Shown: piece after piece, positions 17,374 through 26,455 of the stretch
How positions within the stretch are numbered: the stretch's first letter is position 1
Layout: every line of letters starts with the position of its first letter
Assembly (NCBI GenBank): GCA_963669415.2
Contig: CAXXPS010000002.1
Location: 1,550,001 to 1,614,000, forward strand
Direction: 5' to 3'
DNA length: 64,000 bases
From: JAWKWH01 sp963669415
GTDB taxonomy: Bacteria > Pseudomonadota > Alphaproteobacteria > Rhizobiales > Rhizobiaceae
Translations under genes and position numbers: made by a program
The notes under the pieces: generated by a model
Databases searched by the model: none
What the model was told of the DNA's origin: nothing
Seen by the model: only the letters and a program-made list of their open reading frames with translations

Positions 17374-18582
17374 ATGGGCAAACGGACATACAAGACGCAA
17401 ACCCAGTTGGTTCATGGTGGCGTTAGCCGTTCCGAATTCGGCGAAACCTGCGAAGCATTGTATCTTACGCAAGGCTATCTCTACGACAGTGCCGAAGCGG
17501 CCGAAGCGCGGTTCAAGGGTGAGGATGACGGTTTCATCTACTCCCGTTACGCAAATCCGACCGTCGAAATGTTCGAAAAGCGCATGTGCCTGCTGGAAGG
17601 CGCCGAAGATGCCCGGGCAACCGCGTCCGGAATGGCTGCCGTGTCTGCGGCGCTGTTGTGCCAGGTCAATGCCGGAGACCATGTCGTAGCGGCGCGAGCG
17701 TTGTTCGGGTCGTGCCGATGGGTCGTCGAAACACTCATGCCGAAATATGGCATTGAGTGTACCCTTGTGGACGGCCGGGATCTGCAAGCGTGGGAACAGG
17801 CGGTTCGTCCCAATACCAAGCTGTTTTTCCTCGAAAGCCCGACCAATCCTACCCTGGAGGTTATCGATATCGCCGCCGTCGCGGCGTTGGCGGAAACCCA
17901 TGGCGCACGTTTGGTCGTCGATAACGTCTTTGCCACTCCCTTGTTTCAACGGCCACTGGAACTTGGCGCTCATGTTGTTGTGTACTCGGCCACCAAGCAT
18001 ATTGACGGCCAAGGCCGCTGTCTCGGCGGCGTAATCCTGTCTGACAAGGAATGGATCGACGAAAATCTGCACGATTATTTTCGCCACACCGGTCCCAGCC
18101 TGTCGCCGTTCAATGCCTGGACGCTTCTGAAAGGGCTCGAGACGTTGCCGGTCCGCGTAGCCCGGCAGACAGCAAGTGCCGGAGAAATTGCCGAATATCT
18201 TGCTGGAAAGAGCAATCTGGTTAGTCGTGTCATCTATCCAGGCCGGTCTGACCATCCGCAAGCTGATATCATCAGCCGTCAGATGAGCGGCGGCTCAAGT
18301 CTGGTCGCGTTTGAATTGGCCGGAGAAAAAGAAGCAGCATTTGCCTTCGAAAATGCACTCGAGTTGATATCCATCTCAAACAATCTCGGTGATGCGAAAA
18401 GCTTGGTCACGCACCCGGCGACGACCACGCACAAAAACCTGCCGGAGGAAGCCAGGGCAGAGCTCGGAATCACCGATGGCCTGGTCCGACTGTCGGTTGG
18501 CCTTGAAGATGTCGATGACCTGATCAACGATATCGAAAGTGCGTTAGCTGAGGTTCAATCCCTGAACGCAACGGCCGCCTGA
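17374..18582 (+). CDS. metZ: O-succinylhomoserine sulfhydrylase
   Basis: A 402-residue PLP enzyme of the Cys/Met metabolism family that makes homocysteine from O-succinylhomoserine and sulfide in methionine synthesis. Visible are QTQLVHGGVSRSEFGETCEALYLTQGY, YSRYANPTVEMFE, ASGMAAVSA and the PLP lysine K208 in YSATKHIDGQGRCLGG, a block typical of MetZ over MetB/MetY. The SAM-II riboswitch and terminator upstream indicate repression by S-adenosylmethionine. The 3' end overlaps the convergent CDP-alcohol phosphatidyltransferase gene by 28 bases. Confidence 0.95.
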   Translation: MGKRTYKTQTQLVHGGVSRSEFGETCEALYLTQGYLYDSAEAAEARFKGEDDGFIYSRYANPTVEMFEKRMCLLEGAEDARATASGMAAVSAALLCQVNAGDHVVAARALFGSCRWVVETLMPKYGIECTLVDGRDLQAWEQAVRPNTKLFFLESPTNPTLEVIDIAAVAALAETHGARLVVDNVFATPLFQRPLELGAHVVVYSATKHIDGQGRCLGGVILSDKEWIDENLHDYFRHTGPSLSPFNAWTLLKGLETLPVRVARQTASAGEIAEYLAGKSNLVSRVIYPGRSDHPQADIISRQMSGGSSLVAFELAGEKEAAFAFENALELISISNNLGDAKSLVTHPATTTHKNLPEEARAELGITDGLVRLSVGLEDVDDLINDIESALAEVQSLNATAA

Positions 18583-19202
18583 ACGATCCGGGCTAACGCG
18601 GTATAGAAACAAATGACCGCAAACACCCAGGCCAACACCGGAAACCATGCGGGAAACACACACATGGCGACAAATACCCCAATGGTTTCTGTCGCTTCTG
18701 CCAGTCCGGTCGTGAAATAGATGGACTTGGAACCACGGGCATTTGTTTCCAAGTCCCGCTTCTCCGCAATAACCGCATAAGCCAGAAAGCTTGCTCCGTT
18801 CACGTAAAACGACAGAATCAGAACGGCGCCCGGAATGGCATTCGCCGACGGGTTCGCCAGGACAAATCCAAGCGGAATCACGCCATAGAAAAGAAAATCG
18901 AGGACTATATCGAGATATCCGCCAAAATCGGTTTTGCCGGAAATTTTGGCGACCGCACCATCCAGGCCGTCGCCGAGGCGGCTAACCAGCAGCAAGAACA
19001 TTCCCAGCCAATAGTATTCTGTGGCGATCGAGCCAGCAGCTGCCAAACCGATCCCGCAACTGATAATTGTTATCCGGTTAGGTGTGATACCCACCCTGGC
19101 AATCGAAAACGCCATCCGGTTCAAAACCGGGTCGATTTTTGTTCTTACCCAACCGTCAAGCATTTCGGTACAAAGTTCCCATTTATCCGCCAACACCGGC
19201 AT
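18555..19202 (-). CDS. CDP-alcohol phosphatidyltransferase family membrane protein
   Basis: About 215 residues with some six hydrophobic segments. The CDP-OH motif is present: D-G-L-D-G-A-V-A-K, then G-x-L-D-x-x-L-D (DFGGYLDIVLDF), with the metal-binding acidic residues intact. Members join a CDP-activated lipid or alcohol to an acceptor in phospholipid synthesis; the substrate is open. ATG 19202 is used; an ATG at 19163 (MLDGWVRTKIDP) fits the family N-terminus about as well. It converges on metZ with a 28-base coding overlap. Confidence 0.85.
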   Translation of the reverse strand: MPVLADKWELCTEMLDGWVRTKIDPVLNRMAFSIARVGITPNRITIISCGIGLAAAGSIATEYYWLGMFLLLVSRLGDGLDGAVAKISGKTDFGGYLDIVLDFLFYGVIPLGFVLANPSANAIPGAVLILSFYVNGASFLAYAVIAEKRDLETNARGSKSIYFTTGLAEATETIGVFVAMCVFPAWFPVLAWVFAVICFYTALARIVQAAVAFRD

Positions 19203-19280
19203 CAACCCGAGTTGAGCACCATGTCAAGCCGATGATAGTATTGTGGCAATCAATTTCGATGACCGATTTGTGAGTTGGAA

Positions 19281-19673
19281 ATGTACAGAGCCGAAACCGA
19301 AGGCATCGAGGTCGTAGTCGAGCCCTTCTATCTGGAAGATCGTTCTGATCCGTCCGACAGCCATTTTGTCTGGGCTTATCGGGTTACAATCGCCAACAAT
19401 TCAGACGCTACCGCACAGCTCATCAGCCGTTACTGGCAGATAACAGACGGTAATGGCCGGGTTGAAGAGGTTGTTGGCGACGGCGTGGTTGGGGAGCAAC
19501 CAGAATTGAGACCGGGAGACAGCTATCAATATACGTCGGGATGTCCGCTCGCCACATCATCAGGTTTCATGGTTGGGCGATATACGATGGTCGATAATGG
19601 TGGTCGAAGGTTCGACATAGCGATCCCGGCGTTTTCTCTCGATATTCCAGATAGCCTGCGAACGATCAATTGA
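19281..19673 (+). CDS. apaG: ApaG domain protein
   Basis: A 130-residue ApaG/F-box-associated beta-sandwich protein. Blocks seen: VVVEPFYLEDRSDPSDSHFVWAY, VTIANNSDATAQLISRYWQITDGNG, VEEVVGDGVVGEQPELRPGDSYQYTSGCPL and GFMVGRYTMV. ApaG was linked to Co2+/Mg2+ handling in Salmonella; its molecular role is unclear. ATG 19281 is chosen; a TTG two codons earlier is possible. Its stop abuts the convergent RND gene with no spacer. Confidence 0.93.
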   Translation: MYRAETEGIEVVVEPFYLEDRSDPSDSHFVWAYRVTIANNSDATAQLISRYWQITDGNGRVEEVVGDGVVGEQPELRPGDSYQYTSGCPLATSSGFMVGRYTMVDNGGRRFDIAIPAFSLDIPDSLRTIN

Positions 19674-22600
19674 TCAGCCGGACCTGCTCTCACCAATGCG
19701 CTGAGCACCGAATATCAGGTTTAGTGCCTTGCCGATATCAGTTCCCAACCCGATCAATGCTGGCACCAGGAACAGTACCAGCAACGTGGCAAGCGCCAAA
19801 CCGAAGACCATGGTGATTGCCATTGGCAACAAGAATTGCGCCTGAAGGCTCTTTTCAAACATCAAGGGCACCAGACCACCGATTGTCGTCAGAGAAGTGA
19901 GAAGGACGGCTCTCAGCCGGTCCCGGCTGGCACCTGTGGCCGCCTCGTGCAAATTCTCCCCGCCAGCCAAACGCTCTTCCATGCGGGTGACCAAAATGAT
20001 GGAGTCATTTACCAGAATTCCGGCCAATCCAAGCAAGCCGATGAGCGAAAGGATCGTCAGCTGATAACCGAGCAGCCAATGACCAAATACGGCGCCGACA
20101 ATTCCAAACGGAATGATCAGCATGATCGCAAAAGGACGCCAGTAGCTGCCGAAGACCCAGGCAAGTATGATGTAAATCACGCCAAGCGCGACGGCTGACC
20201 CAACACCTAGATCGGCAAAAGCAGTCTTTTGTTCCTCGGCACGCCCACCATATTTGTAGGAGATGCCATACTTAACGGCAATCCCGTCCAGCTGACCTCC
20301 ATTCCTGAGTTCCTCAATAACCCCATCTGTGGTGTTGGCAGTATTGTCGATGTCTCCGGACACCGACATTGTTGATTTTCCATCACGGCGCTGGATTGCT
20401 GCAAAACCCTGTGATTCAGTCAGAACTACCGCCTCCATCAACGGTACAAAATCACCCAGCGGACTTCGAAGTTCAAAACTGCGTAATGCTGCTGATCCCT
20501 GTGCGCGCATTTTTTGCGTTATTCGAATGGTAACCTCGTCGTCGCCATCGGCAAATCGTCTGGGAATTGAGCCCTCAAATGCGTTTCTCACCTGACGACC
20601 AATATCCTCGATAGAGAAACCGAGCGCCGCACCACGTGGCGAAAGTTCCATGCGAAGTTCGGGCTTGCCGAAGGGAAGATCATCTCCAACCCCGGACACT
20701 CCAGAGATGCCCACCAAAAGATCCGTTACCTCGCCGGCGGCCTTCTTGAGCGTCGACGCTTCCGCCCCTTGCAGCTGTACCTCGATATCCCGCCCTGGCG
20801 GACCGCCACGCACTTCAACAATTGCGAGCCTGCGGACGCCTGGAATTTTCGGAATCTCTCTCCTCCACGCGCGTACGATTTCAGGGGTGCGAACCGTCCG
20901 TACCTCCGACGACATTAGTTCGACCCGGAGTTCGGCAAGGTTATCTCCCCGATTACGTCCAGACTGTCCGTATTTAACGAATACTGCTCGAACTAACGGC
21001 TCACCGTTCCCGATCTTCGCTTCTGCGTTGCGAAGCGATTCTTCAATTTTTGCGATTGCCTCTAAGGCGCTGTCTTCCGGGGTACCTGCATTGAGTGTCA
21101 GATAACCGCGAATGTTTTCTGCTTCCGGCGAAGGAAAGAAGACAAACTCTACCCGTTTGGATTGAATTAGCCCGACGGAAATAACCAAAACCAATCCGAC
21201 CGCGATTGAAACCGTCACATAACGCCAGTTGAATGACAGGTCGACCAGCCAGCGAAACGGACCATCACGGAATTTTGCAAAACCCCGGTCAAATGCGTGC
21301 CTGAATCGGCCTTCGTCTGCTTCCGATATTCCATCTTCAGATCCGGTTTCTTCCAGAGCTGCCGGGTCCGAATTCCCGCGCAACAACGCGATTGCTCCCT
21401 CCACAACGTAAGCAATCGCCAGGGCCAGTGTGCCAATCAGGATCGAGAACAGCCAGGTCGGGTATTCGTCTCTCCAGGCCTCCAAAACCTGGTATCCGCC
21501 AACCAGAAAATCGGGCAGTTCACTTCCATCAAATCGATACAGGATCGCCGTCAGGAATGACGCAATGAGCAGCGCCATGACGACTTGTCTTGCGAACGAC
21601 CATCTGCGCTGCTGCCTTCGGTTTGCGAGCGAATGTGCCAGGTGTCCCGGCAGGATAAGGAAGCATTCCACCAGGCTCGCAATTATCACCGCGATGACTA
21701 CCAGCGGCAGGACAAACATGATCTGACCGATCACGCCCGTGATAAGCATAATCGGAGCGAACGCGGCAATCGTCGTTGTCATTGCTGCCAACACGGGTAC
21801 GAGCATCATACCGACACCGTTCTCAGCCGCAGTAATCGGATCATCCCCAAGTCGCAGTCTCGTATCGGTATGCTCGCCGACAACGATGGCGTCATCCACA
21901 ATGATGCCCATCATCATGATCAAGCCAAACAGGGAGATCATGTTGATAGTCTGACCAGACAGATACATGAGGCCGAGGGTCGCCATGATCGCCACGGGAA
22001 TGCCGGCCGCGACCCAAAACGCAATGCGGGCATTCAAAAACAAGAACAATACACCGACAACCAAAACCAAACCGCCCAGGCCATTTTTCACCAGCAGCAG
22101 AATTCGCTCGGCCAACCGGTCAGCCCGCACTTCGTACATCTGAAGTTCCAAATTCGCAGGCAGAAGGGGCCGGATTTCGTCGACGTAATCTTTCAGTATT
22201 CGCGCTGTTGCCAGGGTGTCCGCGGTGGCTGCGCGCTGTACAAACAATTCTATCGAGGGCTTTCCGCCGGACAGGCCCTGAACTGCAAGATCATCAAATG
22301 TTCTGTCGACATCTGCGATATCTCCGAGGAGGACTTTTTCACCGGTGGGGAATGCCTTGATCTCAACAGATCGCAAAGCGGCCGGAGTCTGAACGTCCGA
22401 CAAAGCCCGAACCTGACGATCTATTCCTCCCTCAATATTACCGGAAGGAAGATCCAGGCTGTTTGCTGATATCGTCCGGGAAACATCGGAGACCGTCATG
22501 TCCAGCCGTCGCAGTTCCCGCTCAGGAATTTCAACCCGCAACTCCCGGTCCCGGAGCCCGGTAAAGTCGATGCGGTCAATTCCCCTCTCGACGAGATCAT

Positions 22601-23096
22601 CGCGAATTCGCTTAGCCCATGTCCGCAATGATTCTTCCGGAATGTCACCGCCAATGGAAATCTTTGCCACGCTGTCGAACCACTGCGATCTGGTAACTAC
22701 CGGTTCATCTGAATCCTCGGGCAGGTTGCTGATCGCCTTAACGGCAGTCTCGACGTCCGAGACGGCTTTTTGCAGGTCCGAACCCTCGGCAAATTCTAGG
22801 ACAATTGTTCCGGAGCCTTCTCTTGCGTAGGAAATGATTTCCTCAACATTGTTGATGAAGCGCACCTCAGGTTCGACAATGGCGAGTACGTTCGATTCGA
22901 CATCTTCGGCACTCGCACCCGACCAACTGACTGAAATTGTTATGTTTGGCCGTTCAACCGTCGGAAAAAACTGCGTGTTGACACGGGCGAGCGCATATGC
23001 GCCGAACATCAGCAGCAATGCCATCAGCAAATTGGCGGCATTTGGGTGCCGGACAAAACTCTGAACAAGGCCTGCCGCTGGTCCGAGCGAACGCAT
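19674..23096 (-). CDS. RND family efflux permease with extra membrane insert
   Basis: A 1140-residue inner-membrane RND transporter, about 100 residues longer than usual. It has the two-fold RND layout, with N-terminal TM1 (NLLMALLLMFGAYALARV), large periplasmic loops and the TM4 proton-relay pair DD in MGIIVDDAIVVGEH near residue 402. A stretch of about residues 490-600 between the halves adds two hydrophobic segments (VVMALLIASFLTAILY and LFSILIGTLALAIAYVV) and an acidic linker. It would pump with the adaptor gene just upstream (five bases between). No outer-membrane channel gene is adjacent. The substrate is unknown. Confidence 0.92.
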   Translation of the reverse strand: MRSLGPAAGLVQSFVRHPNAANLLMALLLMFGAYALARVNTQFFPTVERPNITISVSWSGASAEDVESNVLAIVEPEVRFINNVEEIISYAREGSGTIVLEFAEGSDLQKAVSDVETAVKAISNLPEDSDEPVVTRSQWFDSVAKISIGGDIPEESLRTWAKRIRDDLVERGIDRIDFTGLRDRELRVEIPERELRRLDMTVSDVSRTISANSLDLPSGNIEGGIDRQVRALSDVQTPAALRSVEIKAFPTGEKVLLGDIADVDRTFDDLAVQGLSGGKPSIELFVQRAATADTLATARILKDYVDEIRPLLPANLELQMYEVRADRLAERILLLVKNGLGGLVLVVGVLFLFLNARIAFWVAAGIPVAIMATLGLMYLSGQTINMISLFGLIMMMGIIVDDAIVVGEHTDTRLRLGDDPITAAENGVGMMLVPVLAAMTTTIAAFAPIMLITGVIGQIMFVLPLVVIAVIIASLVECFLILPGHLAHSLANRRQQRRWSFARQVVMALLIASFLTAILYRFDGSELPDFLVGGYQVLEAWRDEYPTWLFSILIGTLALAIAYVVEGAIALLRGNSDPAALEETGSEDGISEADEGRFRHAFDRGFAKFRDGPFRWLVDLSFNWRYVTVSIAVGLVLVISVGLIQSKRVEFVFFPSPEAENIRGYLTLNAGTPEDSALEAIAKIEESLRNAEAKIGNGEPLVRAVFVKYGQSGRNRGDNLAELRVELMSSEVRTVRTPEIVRAWRREIPKIPGVRRLAIVEVRGGPPGRDIEVQLQGAEASTLKKAAGEVTDLLVGISGVSGVGDDLPFGKPELRMELSPRGAALGFSIEDIGRQVRNAFEGSIPRRFADGDDEVTIRITQKMRAQGSAALRSFELRSPLGDFVPLMEAVVLTESQGFAAIQRRDGKSTMSVSGDIDNTANTTDGVIEELRNGGQLDGIAVKYGISYKYGGRAEEQKTAFADLGVGSAVALGVIYIILAWVFGSYWRPFAIMLIIPFGIVGAVFGHWLLGYQLTILSLIGLLGLAGILVNDSIILVTRMEERLAGGENLHEAATGASRDRLRAVLLTSLTTIGGLVPLMFEKSLQAQFLLPMAITMVFGLALATLLVLFLVPALIGLGTDIGKALNLIFGAQRIGESRSG

Positions 23097-23101
23097 CAGC
23101 C

Positions 23102-24427
23102 TTATCCGCCATCTTCCACTGAGACCGCCAGGCCTGCACCAACCTCAGACAGTCGGGTGGTCATCACAGTATCTCCCGATGCGATACCGCCATCGACAAT
23201 CACTTCCTCCCCGTCATAGGCGAGAATTCGGATCTTGCGAGGCTCGAGTGCGCCATCAACAACAGCATAAACGGTATCTGAATCGTAGACAGCGGTTTCC
23301 GGGAGTTTGGCGGCGCTCTTGTATATCCGGTCAGAAACCGAAATTTCCAAAAAGGCCCCTGGTCGTAATTTCAGCCCTGATCCGTCGGTGTTCAATCCGG
23401 CAAATATCTCAACACCACCCCTGTCAGAGACGATATCGGAGCCGACACGTTTGACGATACCGTCATAGCGGTGCTCGATTCCACCGATCGTCCACACCGC
23501 GCTGATCGGGCGACCAATGAGAGGGTCGGTATCTGTTGCGATCCGGCCATATTGGGCATCTGTAACCGTAAATCGCGCTTCCAGATTATCGGCGCTGTAA
23601 ATCGAAACCAGGGCTTCGTTGGTGCTGACCGTCTTGCCGAGCTCCGCTGTCGAACTGCGGACAACGCCGTCAAACGGCGCTTTCAATACCGTATCTTCAA
23701 GCTTGCGCTCGGCCTGCTTCACTTTCCAGCCTAGTCTTTCGAGAGCAGCCTGCTGCTGGGTTTTCTGCGCTTCGGCAACAAGAATGTTGTTTTCACGCAA
23801 ATTAACCGTCTGACGGCGCTGGATAACAATCAGCATCCGGTCTTCGACGAATTTCTCTGTCACCGACCCGGACACTTGCAGCGATTTGGCGCGTTCCAAG
23901 TCCCGTTCAGCCAATTGCAACTGCTCGCGGCCAATCGCCAACTGGTCGGTCTCACTAACAAGGCGCGCGTCGATTTCAGCGATCGTTGCTTTGGTTTGGG
24001 CAAGATTTGTTTTAGCTTCCGAGAGCGCAATTTCGTAGTCAAAGCGATCGATCTGCAATAATTCATCGCCTTGTTTGATGGTGGCGCCTGCACGAACATC
24101 GGGATTGACCGATACGATTTCTCCACCCACCAATGCCTTCAAATCCACCGATCTGGCGGCCGTTGCGTGACCGAAGACGCGGATATTTGGCCTGAAGTCG
24201 GCGACTTCCACCTGCGTAGCCGAGATCGCGTAGACGGTGCGGAACGGTGGTCTTTTCGGTTTTTCCGGTGCAGTTGCGATGATCCAGTTCATCGCGAATA
24301 CTGATCCGGCAAGCACCGCAATCATGACGGCCAACTGAGCCAGCGCGCGTGCAGCAACCACCAACCTTGATTTTCGAGGCCGGAGTTCTGTGTTACCCTC
24401 TAATACGGGCTCTAGCTTTTTCAGCAT
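23102..24427 (-). CDS. RND efflux periplasmic adaptor (membrane fusion protein)
   Basis: A 441-residue adaptor. A membrane anchor lies at about residues 27-50 (ALAQLAVMIAVLAGSVFAMNWI). It is followed by a biotinyl-lipoyl half motif (GGEIVSVNPDVRAGATIKQGDEL), a long alpha-hairpin (about 120-215), the second lipoyl half (LKAPFDGVVRSSTAELGKTV) and a beta-barrel/membrane-proximal part. It links the permease, encoded five bases downstream, to an outer-membrane channel located elsewhere. The tight spacing indicates one transcript with the permease. Confidence 0.92.
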   Translation of the reverse strand: MLKKLEPVLEGNTELRPRKSRLVVAARALAQLAVMIAVLAGSVFAMNWIIATAPEKPKRPPFRTVYAISATQVEVADFRPNIRVFGHATAARSVDLKALVGGEIVSVNPDVRAGATIKQGDELLQIDRFDYEIALSEAKTNLAQTKATIAEIDARLVSETDQLAIGREQLQLAERDLERAKSLQVSGSVTEKFVEDRMLIVIQRRQTVNLRENNILVAEAQKTQQQAALERLGWKVKQAERKLEDTVLKAPFDGVVRSSTAELGKTVSTNEALVSIYSADNLEARFTVTDAQYGRIATDTDPLIGRPISAVWTIGGIEHRYDGIVKRVGSDIVSDRGGVEIFAGLNTDGSGLKLRPGAFLEISVSDRIYKSAAKLPETAVYDSDTVYAVVDGALEPRKIRILAYDGEEVIVDGGIASGDTVMTTRLSEVGAGLAVSVEDGG

Positions 24428-24536
24428 CTGGACATCCTACGCAGTCAAACCAGAAATAAAGCATGAAGCGGTGAAGGCAAGTTACAGAATTGCAATGAAA
24501 ATACCGTAACCTTGTGCAATTTCTGATTATCGCAGG

Positions 24537-25514
24537 CTATCTGAACTCGCCCGGATCGAAGTGGTAGTTTGTCGAACAAAACTCACAATTGACATGAATT
24601 TGTCCGTCCTCGATGCACTGTTCGAATTCATTATCGTCGAAACCGGAGATAATCTCAGCAATCCTGGAGCGCGAGCAGGAGCATTGGTCTTTTACCGTGG
24701 TGCCCTCGAAGACGCGCACACCACGCTGGTGAAAAAGCCTGTACAAAAGCCGTTCGCTTCCTACGGTTGGATCGAGAACTTCGGTTGAATCAACCGTGTC
24801 CATCAATGCAAGCAGTTCCTGCCACGCATCGTCGTGTACTTCCTCCAAAAGTGCATCAATGTCGTCATTCCCGCTTGGTAGATCAGCGACGACTATCCGT
24901 TCTTCGGACTCAGGCAAAAATTGCGAGATCAGCCCACCGGCGCGCCACTGTTCTGCAGGTTGCCCATCTTCGGCGACCACAAGCTTGGCCACACCCAATT
25001 TGATTTCAGTCGGTATCTGTTCTGACTGGCGAAAATAGACGCGCGCGGCATCCTCAATGCTCGTTCCGTCGAGTTGGACAACGCCCTGATATCTTTGAGT
25101 GTGTTGTCCCTGATCGATCGTCAGCGCCATCGTACCATTACCCAGTAGAGCGCCACTGTTGTTCCCACCTTCAGCCTCGGCAATCGCCACTTTCTCATGA
25201 TCGAACCGGGCATATGCGCGTATGCCGCCGGGCGACACAAAATCGGCAACCACCAAGCTGACCGGACCATCTGTTTGGGTCTGGACGATCAGCCGGCCAT
25301 CGAATTTGAGAGAGGTCCCCAACAAGACAGTCAATACCACGACTTCGCTCAGTAAGCCTGAAACGGGAGCAGGATAATTGTGGCGTTTGATGATGCGGTC
25401 GAGCGCGGGACCCATTTGCACCGCACGCCCCCGGATATCGAGGGCTTCGACATGGAATGGCACCACCCGGTCATCACCGGCATAGTCGAGATCGCCGAGT
25501 TCCTTTTGCGTCAT
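24537..25514 (-). CDS. hslO: Redox-regulated chaperone Hsp33
   Basis: About 325 residues. The C-terminal zinc/redox switch is intact: C-S-C (CSCSR) and C-E-F-C (CEFC) about 30 residues apart, the four Zn ligands whose oxidation activates holdase function. N-terminal family blocks: VVVLTVLLGTSLKFDGRL and VQTQTDGPVSLVVADF. ATG 25514 is chosen; a TTG three codons upstream is also in frame. It follows argF by 12 bases, so argD-argF-hslO is probably one transcript, an arrangement I associate with Rhizobiales. Confidence 0.95.
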   Translation of the reverse strand: MTQKELGDLDYAGDDRVVPFHVEALDIRGRAVQMGPALDRIIKRHNYPAPVSGLLSEVVVLTVLLGTSLKFDGRLIVQTQTDGPVSLVVADFVSPGGIRAYARFDHEKVAIAEAEGGNNSGALLGNGTMALTIDQGQHTQRYQGVVQLDGTSIEDAARVYFRQSEQIPTEIKLGVAKLVVAEDGQPAEQWRAGGLISQFLPESEERIVVADLPSGNDDIDALLEEVHDDAWQELLALMDTVDSTEVLDPTVGSERLLYRLFHQRGVRVFEGTTVKDQCSCSRSRIAEIISGFDDNEFEQCIEDGQIHVNCEFCSTNYHFDPGEFR

Positions 25515-25526
25515 CACCTGCAACCG

Positions 25527-26441
25527 CTAGTTCGACATGCACCAGGCGAGGATCGCTTTTTGCGCATGAAGACGGTTCTCAGCTTCGTCAAACACAACTG
25601 ATTGCGGGCCGTCCATAACGCTGTCTGTTACTTCTTCGCCCCTGTGGGCGGGAAGGCAGTGCATGAAAAGCGCTTCCGGATTTGCCAGCTTCATCAGTTC
25701 ATCATTGACCTGGTATGGCTGGAAAACATTGTGGCCTCGCGCCCGATGTTCCTGCCCCATGGAAACCCAAGTATCCGTTATGACGCAGTCTGCTCCGGAA
25801 ACTGCCTCGTTCGGCGAGGCGCTTTGCGTGATCTTACCGCCATTGTCGCGAGACCACTTAATGTAGGATTCCTCAGGCTCACTTCCCTCTGGAACGGCGT
25901 ACTTCAAGTGAAATCCAAATACTGCGGAAGCCTCGATCAGAGAATGCAGAACATTGTTCCCATCGCCTGTCCAGGCAAGAATCCTGTCCTTGATGCTTCC
26001 GCGATGTTCTTCGAAAGTCAGGATGTCAGCCATGATTTGACATGGGTGTGTGTCGTCTGTCAGTCCGTTTATGACCGGGACAGACGCGGCATCCTTCAGT
26101 TCCATCAAGCGGTCATGCTCTGTAGTTCGGATCATGATCGCATCGACATAGCGGGACAATACTCTTGCAGTGTCGGCGATTGTCTCATCGCGGCCGAGCT
26201 GCATTTCGCTTCCCGTCAGCATGATCGTCTCGCCCCCAAGCTGACGCATACCGACGTCAAACGATACCCGCGTGCGAGTGGAAGGTTTGTCAAAAATCAT
26301 TGCGAGGAATTTGCCCGAAAGCGGCTGGGCATTTTCGCCGGCTTTGCCGGCGACTTTCCGCTGTCTCGCGTCATCTATGATCGAGCGCAGATCAGCAGGA
26401 GAAACAGCTGAAATATCTGCGAAATGGCGAATACTGATCAT
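25527..26441 (-). CDS. argF: Ornithine carbamoyltransferase
   Basis: A 304-residue cytoplasmic enzyme that makes citrulline from ornithine and carbamoyl phosphate. It has the carbamoyl-phosphate motif S-T-R-T-R (residues 54-58, DKPSTRTRVSF), the HPCQIMAD block, the ornithine-side DTWVSMGQE and the catalytic HCLPAHRGEEV. Length is normal. It sits 14 bases after argD and 12 before hslO. Confidence 0.97.
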   Translation of the reverse strand: MISIRHFADISAVSPADLRSIIDDARQRKVAGKAGENAQPLSGKFLAMIFDKPSTRTRVSFDVGMRQLGGETIMLTGSEMQLGRDETIADTARVLSRYVDAIMIRTTEHDRLMELKDAASVPVINGLTDDTHPCQIMADILTFEEHRGSIKDRILAWTGDGNNVLHSLIEASAVFGFHLKYAVPEGSEPEESYIKWSRDNGGKITQSASPNEAVSGADCVITDTWVSMGQEHRARGHNVFQPYQVNDELMKLANPEALFMHCLPAHRGEEVTDSVMDGPQSVVFDEAENRLHAQKAILAWCMSN

Positions 26442-26455
26442 ATGCGCAGTCCAAA

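Noticed and set aside
17359..18261. A 300-codon open frame antisense to metZ
   Set aside because: It lies entirely opposite metZ, has low-complexity basic composition and no family resemblance; it is a shadow of a GC-rich coding strand.
21585..22469. A 294-codon open frame antisense to the RND permease gene
   Set aside because: It is rich in His/Asp/Arg runs typical of an antisense reading and has no start context or homology signal.
25602..26411. A 269-codon open frame antisense to argF
   Set aside because: The argF reading shows all catalytic motifs; the opposite frame has none and no ribosome binding site.
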